From positions 8,323-46,448 of the forward strand of contig DGHT01000031.1 of assembly GCA_002392765.1 (NCBI GenBank): a DNA stretch of 38,126 bases, given 5' to 3'. Shown in pieces: positions 1-5,383 of this stretch. Source of the stretch: Verrucomicrobia bacterium UBA3841 (lineage in GTDB: Bacteria; Verrucomicrobiota; Kiritimatiellia; RFP12; UBA1067). Positions within the stretch are counted from its first letter, which is position 1, and each line of letters opens with the position of its first letter. The notes below the pieces were generated by a model. The model did no database searches. It was given only the letters and a program-made list of their open reading frames with translations, and had not been told where the DNA came from. The translations under genes were made by a program, and so were the position numbers.

Positions 1-366
1 GACGAGTGCATGGCGTTTCTAATCCTCATCGAGTTCTTCGAGCGCGAATGCCGGGAGCAGGGCGTGACGGCCGACGACCGCGAAAACCTGCGCTTCCGTT
101 TCGGCGACTGGCTCGAATACGCGGCGACGCGCTTCCGAGCGCTGATGTCCGGCAAGGAGGAGAACTACACCGACGAGCGCGTGCGGCAGATACTGCGCGA
201 CATCATGCCCGACCTGGTACGGTACCGCTTTTTGCAAAAAGTGAGACCTTCGGCGGACGACAGCGTGAGCGAGTCCGAAACGATCTTCGAGTGCCTCCCC
301 GCCCTCTGGCACTACCAGGCCGCGCAGCTCAACCAGCCCGTCAACAATGAGGAGGTCGCGGAATGA
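1..366 (+). CDS. JetB/MksE-like condensin accessory subunit (partial, 5' end outside window)
   Basis: The frame is open to the left window edge, so only the C-terminal ~120 residues are visible; an internal ATG at position 10 need not be the true start. The residues are mostly charged helices with no catalytic motif and end in a hydrophobic patch (FECLPALWHYQ). The stop overlaps the start of the SMC gene by ATGA (363-366), indicating translational coupling. In MukBEF, MksBEF and Wadjet (JetABCD) operons a small winged-helix kleisin-associated subunit (MukE/MksE/JetB) directly precedes the SMC gene; position and character fit that role. The assignment rests mainly on context. A JetA/kleisin gene would be expected just outside the window. 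Confidence 0.5.
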   Translation, partial: DECMAFLILIEFFERECREQGVTADDRENLRFRFGDWLEYAATRFRALMSGKEENYTDERVRQILRDIMPDLVRYRFLQKVRPSADDSVSESETIFECLPALWHYQAAQLNQPVNNEEVAE

Positions 367-3300
367 AGCAGCGTGAATCATACAGGATAACCGCCGTGAG
401 GGTTGTGGAGTTCCACAACCTCGGGACAACGACGATTGAGATTCCCGAGGGCGGGCATCTGTTCCTTTTGGGCGACAACGGCTCGGGCAAGACGACCATT
501 CTCGACGCAATCCACCTTGTGCTGACCGCCGGGCGCGAAATGGAGTTCAACTCCGCCGCGCGCGTGGCGGGCGCGAAGGATTCCGGAGGACGCACCATCC
601 AGGGAATCGTGCTTCGCTACAACGCCGTCACCGGACGCCCCATGCGCGAGGCGGGCATCACCTACGCCGCCGTGGAACTGAAGTCGGATGCTGGGCGCGT
701 CGTCTCGCTCGCCATCGGACTTTCCGCGGACGGAATGGACGTTGCCTATGAACGCTGGGGCGGCATCGCGTCCGTTCCGATCAACGAAATGCCGCTGACC
801 GTTGGAGTTTTGGACGGCGGTGGAACGCCGTCCCTACCGAGCGGGGGATATGGTAAGGCCGCCGTTCCATCGGCGGCCGTCGAGGAGGGTGGACGCCTCC
901 GCGCCGCGACGCAGTCCGAATTCAAGCGCGCCATCGCCACGCTCACTGGCGGCAAGTACTACGGACACATCAACGACTACGCCGATGCGGTCGGCGCGCG
1001 GCTCTTCGGCGGCGAGGCGAAGTACGCCGACGTGTGCAAGCTCCTCCGAACTGCCAAGGCCTACCGCGAAATCGCCGCGCGCGCGGCGAACTACGACGAT
1101 CTTTTCCGCAGGCTTCTCGAGGATCCGAGCCGCGACACTTTTGAGCCGCTGCTGAAAGGACTCCGCGAGCTTGAGGAGAGCAAGGGACGTCTCGAGCAGA
1201 TTGACGAGCGCGCGACCTACCTGAACGAACTGCGCCGCGAATCGGAACGGCTGGCTACGCTGCGTCTCAAGACCGATCTCGTTGCATGGTCCGAAGCCGA
1301 GGCGAAGCGTATTTCCGCGGTACGCGAAGGCGAGGCGCTTGCGGAATCAGAGCAGGCGGGACAGCGGGAGCTGTCCGCGCTTGAAGGCGAATGGGCGGCG
1401 CTGAAGGATGATGCTGCCCGTGCGCGCGAGCGGCTTTCCGATCTGCGAGCGAAGGACAAAACCGGCCTCGTCGGACAGGAAAAGGCCGCCGGGCAGCGAC
1501 TTTCCGAAGCGGAGAGAAAATCGGCCGATGCGGAGCGTGTGCTTGCAGAAGACCGCCGCGCCGCAGGTACCGCGGAGAAAGCTGCGAAGGGAGCGTCAGC
1601 ACATCGCGTGGCGGTATTGCGGAAGCACGCGGATGCATTGTCCGCAGCCGGCAAGGCGGCCAATTTTCCGGCAGGCGAAGTTGTCGATGCGCTGTATGGA
1701 GCGGAGAATGCGGACGGCGGTGGAACGCCGTCCCTACCGGGCGCGGGATACGGTAGGGTCGCCGTTCCATCGGCGGCCTCTGTAGAGGATTTTCGCGAAT
1801 TGTTCACCGAAGTGCGACGTCGTGCGGCGACTGAGGTTTCCGTCAGAACCGATGCTGCGTTTCAGGCACGGGCCGAGCTTGAGAGCGCGCACCGCGAAAC
1901 CGAGGCGCATCGCAGTGAACTTGATGCGATCCGCGCTCGCGGCGAGAATCTTCCGGATGTGCCGGGCTTCGCCGAGACGCGCGCGGAGATTCGCGCCAGG
2001 ATGCTGAATGCGCGTCCGATATATGAGCTGTTGGAGCCGGCGAGCGGATGCGATGCGCGTCATCTCGCGCTCCTCGAGCAGCTTGTCGGCGACGAGTTTC
2101 TCGCGACGTGGGTCGTGCGTCCTGACGAGGCCGATCATGTGCGGCGGATTGCGTGGAAGAGTGCGGACGGCGGTGGAACGCCGTCCCTACCGAATGCGGT
2201 GCGCGGCAGGGTCGCCGTTCCACCGGCGACCGTTGCCGTGCGCGGCGGATCGGATGACGTGTCCGTCAACGACCTTGCGCCGTGGCTTTGGACGCTGGTG
2301 TCGTTCGAAGAGTCCAACGTTGAGGCCGTCGCGCTGCTGGCGCGGCACCTTGCGGCGAAGGGCGGTCCAGCAGACGGAGATTTCCTTTCGCTGAAGACGT
2401 GGCTCTTCCGCGGGCGCGAGGGGCTACTGCCCGATGCTAAGCCGCGTCTTATCGGCGCGAAGGCGCGTGCGGCAGAGCAGGCGCGCCTGGAAAAGGCTGC
2501 CGAAGCGCGTCTTGCGGAGGCGGAACGGACCGAAAAGGCGGCGGCTAAGGAAAGTGCCGCATGCGATCAGGCGCGTTCGAGTATGCAGACGTTTGTCGAG
2601 CGCCTCGAAGCGGCGCGGGACGATGCCGCGCGCGAAGCGGCGTCCGTCGCCTCGGCAGACGCGGAGTTGCGCCGCGTGGGCGAGCGCGCCTCGCTATCGG
2701 CGGCGCGTGCGGAGGAGTGCCGCCGCGCGGCGTCGGCATGTCGCGAGGAACTTGAGGACGTGCGCGTCAGGATGCGTGCGGAGGGGATCGACGGATCGCT
2801 TGAAAAGCGCATTGCATCCGCTGAAAAGACCGTGCAGGCGAAAGAGCGCGCGGCGGATGCGGCACGGGAGCGGATCGGCGGCGTGCGCGGACGGCTCGAA
2901 GGCCTCGCGAAGGCGCGGGCGGCGCGCGAAGCCGAGGCGGCGGAGTCCGCCGCGCGTGCGGCTGCGTCGCTGGCGCGTTTTTCCGCACTCGTTCCGGATG
3001 GGAAGGATGCCGCGCAGTTTGCGTCGGAGGAGTTCCCGCAGATTGCCGGGGCGGGAGCGGATTTCGCCGCGCTCCGCGAAGAGCTCGCGAAGGATTCCGG
3101 CGCGGCGGAGGCGAAGATCGAGCAGCGCATCCGCGACCAGAAGGGCGAGTCGTATGCGTTTTCGTTCGACCGCGCGGCGAACCGCATCGTCGACCGGCGC
3201 GGCGTGTCGCTTGCGGAGGTGCTTGCGGACGAAACGCGGCGCTTAGACGAGCTGAAGGGCGTTCTCGACAAGAAGAGCCGCGAGGTGTTCGAGCAGATAT

Positions 3301-4046
3301 TCATGGGCGAGGTCATGCGCAGGCTCTATCTCGACCTGATGCGGATCACCGACCTGACGGGACGCATCCAGCGTCAGCTCGCCGGACGGAAATTCGGGTC
3401 GAACCGCTATGCGTTTTCGCTTTCGCCGGTTCCGGAATACGAGGGATTCGTCCGTCTTGTCCGCAAGGGCTACGCACTCGACTCCGGCGGAGACAAGGAC
3501 GAGCTTCGGGACTATCTTGAGCAGCACAGGGACGAAATCCTGAACGCGGACATCGACACGGTTCCCGACATCTTCGACTACCGCAAGTGGTTCCGCTTCG
3601 AGCTCAAGGTCGTGACGGAGAACGAGGAGGGACGCGTCATCGACCGCAAGGTGAAGAGCATGGGGTCCGGCGGCGAGCAGGCGGTGCCGAACTATCTCCT
3701 GATACTTACTGTTGCGGAATTTCTGTTCCACGGCGGCGACGGCGTGGAGCCTCCGAAGACGGCGCTTCTCCTGTTCGACGAGGCGTTCTACGGAATCGAC
3801 GCGGCGCGGCGCGACCAGCTTCTCGCCTTTGCTGACGCGCTCGGGCTCCAGCTCTTCGTTTCGTCGCCTGACCAGGACGGCGTGAAGCGCGAGATAAGGC
3901 ACTCCGTCTCGCTCATCGTCGTAAAGGACGAAAACCTCGACGTGCACCTTACGCCGGTCGTCTGGCGCAACGTCGCCTCGCAGGGCGATTTGCTGTCCGC
4001 CGCCGCGCCTGAAGTCGGCATGACGGTCAAGGAGGAGACGAGGTGA
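363..4046 (+). CDS. JetC/MukB-like SMC-family ATPase of a Wadjet/Mks-type condensin
   Basis: This 1227-residue protein has SMC layout. The N-terminal head has a Walker A motif (GDNGSGKT, residues 37-44). Long Ala/Glu/Arg-rich coiled coils follow (about 255-445 and 700-920) around a middle hinge-like region. The C-terminal head has an ABC signature (SGGEQ, about 1100) and Walker B (LLLFDEAF, about 1134-1141). In Wadjet and MksBEF systems this subunit extrudes DNA loops and recognises small circular DNA; the length fits JetC/EptC. Three insertions with the same DGGGTPSLP core occur at residues 151-173, 451-473 and 602-624. These are translated REP hairpins and look foreign to the fold. No frameshift is visible, so the gene appears functional. 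Assignment to the SMC superfamily is firm; assignment to JetC rather than another MukB relative is likely. Confidence 0.85.
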   Translation: MKQRESYRITAVRVVEFHNLGTTTIEIPEGGHLFLLGDNGSGKTTILDAIHLVLTAGREMEFNSAARVAGAKDSGGRTIQGIVLRYNAVTGRPMREAGITYAAVELKSDAGRVVSLAIGLSADGMDVAYERWGGIASVPINEMPLTVGVLDGGGTPSLPSGGYGKAAVPSAAVEEGGRLRAATQSEFKRAIATLTGGKYYGHINDYADAVGARLFGGEAKYADVCKLLRTAKAYREIAARAANYDDLFRRLLEDPSRDTFEPLLKGLRELEESKGRLEQIDERATYLNELRRESERLATLRLKTDLVAWSEAEAKRISAVREGEALAESEQAGQRELSALEGEWAALKDDAARARERLSDLRAKDKTGLVGQEKAAGQRLSEAERKSADAERVLAEDRRAAGTAEKAAKGASAHRVAVLRKHADALSAAGKAANFPAGEVVDALYGAENADGGGTPSLPGAGYGRVAVPSAASVEDFRELFTEVRRRAATEVSVRTDAAFQARAELESAHRETEAHRSELDAIRARGENLPDVPGFAETRAEIRARMLNARPIYELLEPASGCDARHLALLEQLVGDEFLATWVVRPDEADHVRRIAWKSADGGGTPSLPNAVRGRVAVPPATVAVRGGSDDVSVNDLAPWLWTLVSFEESNVEAVALLARHLAAKGGPADGDFLSLKTWLFRGREGLLPDAKPRLIGAKARAAEQARLEKAAEARLAEAERTEKAAAKESAACDQARSSMQTFVERLEAARDDAAREAASVASADAELRRVGERASLSAARAEECRRAASACREELEDVRVRMRAEGIDGSLEKRIASAEKTVQAKERAADAARERIGGVRGRLEGLAKARAAREAEAAESAARAAASLARFSALVPDGKDAAQFASEEFPQIAGAGADFAALREELAKDSGAAEAKIEQRIRDQKGESYAFSFDRAANRIVDRRGVSLAEVLADETRRLDELKGVLDKKSREVFEQIFMGEVMRRLYLDLMRITDLTGRIQRQLAGRKFGSNRYAFSLSPVPEYEGFVRLVRKGYALDSGGDKDELRDYLEQHRDEILNADIDTVPDIFDYRKWFRFELKVVTENEEGRVIDRKVKSMGSGGEQAVPNYLLILTVAEFLFHGGDGVEPPKTALLLFDEAFYGIDAARRDQLLAFADALGLQLFVSSPDQDGVKREIRHSVSLIVVKDENLDVHLTPVVWRNVASQGDLLSAAAPEVGMTVKEETR
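813..881 (+). repeat. Paired REP-like hairpin inserted in frame in the SMC gene, copy 1
   Basis: A 69-nt element. The left half is a perfect 7-bp stem (GACGGCG/CGCCGTC, loop GTGGAA) followed by CCTACC. A 13-nt spacer leads to the right half, GGTAAG plus a perfect 8-bp stem (GGCCGCCG/CGGCGGCC, loop TTCCAT). The two halves are inverted relative to each other, as in BIME elements. It is exactly 23 codons and is read without a stop as DGGGTPSLP... . Compared with copy 3 and the solo copy at 4620, the right stem shows a compensatory C-G for T-A change. Confidence 0.9.
1713..1781 (+). repeat. Paired REP-like hairpin inserted in frame in the SMC gene, copy 2
   Basis: Same architecture as the copy at 813: an identical 26-nt left half, a 13-nt spacer, then GGTAGGG and a stem with loop TTCCAT whose arms are GGTCGCCG/CGGCGGCC (one wobble). 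The last three bases of the element are eroded. It is read in the same codon phase as the other two copies and lies in the hinge-proximal part of the SMC protein (residues 451-473). Confidence 0.9.
2166..2234 (+). repeat. Paired REP-like hairpin inserted in frame in the SMC gene, copy 3
   Basis: Identical 26-nt left half and 13-nt spacer. The right half begins GGCAGGG and has a perfect 8-bp stem (GGTCGCCG/CGGCGACC, loop TTCCAC). It encodes residues 602-624 in the same phase as copies 1 and 2, inside the predicted hinge region. Confidence 0.9.
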
Positions 4047-4198
4047 TTAAAAAGGGCCAGTTAGGAGAGAACGCAGCGATGCCTTCGCGGAAGCGGTTGG
4101 ATCACCGAGGGCCGTTGTCGATAGATATCTCGTCGGCGTGGTATTTCATTACGATCTGCGCGGAAGGGCATAGGCCATGGGCGATGCGGAATCCCGAT

Positions 4199-4225
4199 GG
4201 TAGGGCGGGCGCGCCGCGCACGCCG
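4199..4225 (+). repeat. REP-like 27-mer (GGTAGGGCGGGC type), forward arm, inside the RAYT
   Basis: The element begins GGTAGGG and continues with a GC-rich imperfect hairpin ending CACGCCG. It is the exact reverse complement of 4360-4386, with 134 nt between them. A near-identical copy (one mismatch) lies at 31244-31270. It is translated in frame as part of the transposase (GRAGAPRTP). Confidence 0.9.
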
Positions 4226-4359
4226 AAACCTCCGACATTTGAAACGATTGCAAATCTGCTTCTTCAACATGCGCGAGAGTATCATGAAATGGGCAGATGG
4301 AGGTTGGCATTGTTTTTGGTGATGCCAGACCATCTGCATCTGATCGTGTACGTGCCGTG

Positions 4360-4386
4360 CGGCGTGCGCGGCGCGCCCGCCCTACC
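4360..4386 (-). repeat. REP-like 27-mer, inverted arm, inside the RAYT
   Basis: Perfect reverse complement of 4199-4225. It is translated as CGVRGAPALP just after the HUH motif, where other RAYTs have a variable loop. Confidence 0.9.
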
Positions 4387-4619
4387 GCGTGTAATCGCGA
4401 ATTGGAAACACTGGTTGGTCGCGAACTATGGCATCCTGTTTCAGGAGAATTTCTGGGATACGCGCCTGCGAGACGATGCGCACTATGCCGAAAAGTTCCG
4501 CTATATATGCAATAATCCAGTGCGCAAGGGGCTCTGCGCAACAGCGCGTGATTGGCGGCATGTTATCGCATTCAATCGAGAAACAGGCGATGAACTGGCA
4601 CATAAATAGATCGTTAAAC

Positions 4620-4649
4620 GGTAGGGTCGCCGTTCCATCGGCGACCGTC
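4620..4649 (+). repeat. Solo REP hairpin downstream of the RAYT
   Basis: GGTAG followed by a perfect 8-bp stem, GGTCGCCG/CGGCGACC, with loop TTCCAT and trailing GTC. It lies 11 nt after the transposase stop. REP elements handled by RAYTs typically carry a GTAG tetranucleotide at the 5' foot of the hairpin, and that motif is present here. It is the same unit as the right halves of the elements in the SMC gene. Confidence 0.9.
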
Positions 4650-4672
4650 GTCCGGAATGAAACGGAGGCAAA

Positions 4673-5368
4673 ATGAGCGACAAACCATTGAACGAGACGG
4701 CAATCGCCGAGGCGGTTGAGAAGGCGCCGCCCGTGGCGGATGTGCTGAGGAAACTCGCCGGCAAGGTGGCGCGCGGAGTCGCGCTTCCTGGCTCCTTCAC
4801 GGCGAAGGGACTCGACTACGATGCGCAGCGCGAGCTGGAGCGCCTGTTCGGCACGCTCGGACGGCGCAATTCGGATGGAGCCTTGCAGATGGCGATACCG
4901 CAAAACCTCTGCGAGCCGGCGGCGATGCGCGGCGACGCGCAGGTGAGGCCGAACGGAGAGAAGTCAGTTGCACCGCTTTCCAAAAGGTCGTCGAATGTCA
5001 AAACACAGAAGATCATCTCGTGGATCACGCCGCGTAAGGTCGGGGAGCGTCCGGACGTCGCATCCATCGCGCAGGAACGTGCGAAGCGCTTGAGAGATTG
5101 GATGACCGCGCGAGGAATCCATCCGTCGAGCGGGACGTCCGAGCTTTCAGGAGGCGCATATTCCGAGTTTGAGGATTTCCACAACCTGATGAATGTCATC
5201 GAACATGTTTGGCTGGGAGGCGGCGAGAAGGCCCGGAAACTCCTTAATGTCAACGGCACACCGACAGGAGGGAGAGCAAATGTCTCGATCAAACAGGCCG
5301 CGTTGGAGTTTGAAGACATCATGTTTGAACGATGCTTAACAGCGAATCAACCTTTGAAGCGCAACTGA
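4673..5368 (+). CDS. Short protein with a JetD/TIGR02679-like N-terminus; possible reduced JetD
   Basis: The protein has 231 residues and starts at an ATG behind GGAGGC. The first ~60 residues (VADVLRKLAGKVARG... then LDYDAQRELERLFG) resemble the helical N-terminus of JetD-type proteins, which follow the SMC gene in Wadjet operons and carry a C-terminal Toprim/TopoVI-like nuclease. This protein is much shorter than the usual ~380-400 residues and shows no recognisable Toprim motif. The second half (from about residue 110; e.g. SELSGGAYSEFEDFHNL) is not recognised. It sits 15 nt before the SNF2 gene and so shares its transcript. It may be a truncated JetD, a chimera made by rearrangement at the RAYT, or an unrelated small partner. 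Confidence 0.4.
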   Translation: MSDKPLNETAIAEAVEKAPPVADVLRKLAGKVARGVALPGSFTAKGLDYDAQRELERLFGTLGRRNSDGALQMAIPQNLCEPAAMRGDAQVRPNGEKSVAPLSKRSSNVKTQKIISWITPRKVGERPDVASIAQERAKRLRDWMTARGIHPSSGTSELSGGAYSEFEDFHNLMNVIEHVWLGGGEKARKLLNVNGTPTGGRANVSIKQAALEFEDIMFERCLTANQPLKRN

Positions 5369-5383
5369 AGGAGAGAGCGAATA

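Larger units (their letters stand above)
4079..4609 (+). mobile_element. REP-associated tyrosine transposase (RAYT, IS200/IS605-related), 176 aa
   Basis: A Y1_Tnp-type HUH endonuclease. The metal-binding HUH motif is visible as MPDHLHL and the catalytic Tyr as KFRYICNNPVRKG near the C-terminus, the usual RAYT order and spacing. RAYTs nick and join single-stranded REP hairpins and are usually single-copy domesticated transposases. The ATG at 4079 is chosen because TAGGAGAG lies about 11 nt upstream; a GTG at 4043 overlapping the SMC stop is an alternative. The gene sits inside the SMC operon and splits it from the downstream genes. Two halves of a perfect 27-bp inverted repeat (4199-4225 and 4360-4386) are translated within it, the second directly after the HUH motif. 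A solo REP follows the stop, so this is the likely driver of the GTAG-type hairpins in the window. Confidence 0.88.

Noticed and set aside
4043..4078. GTG start of the RAYT overlapping the SMC stop
   Set aside because: The ATG at 4079 has a better-placed Shine-Dalgarno and starts the conserved part; the 12 extra residues have no support, though coupling cannot be excluded.
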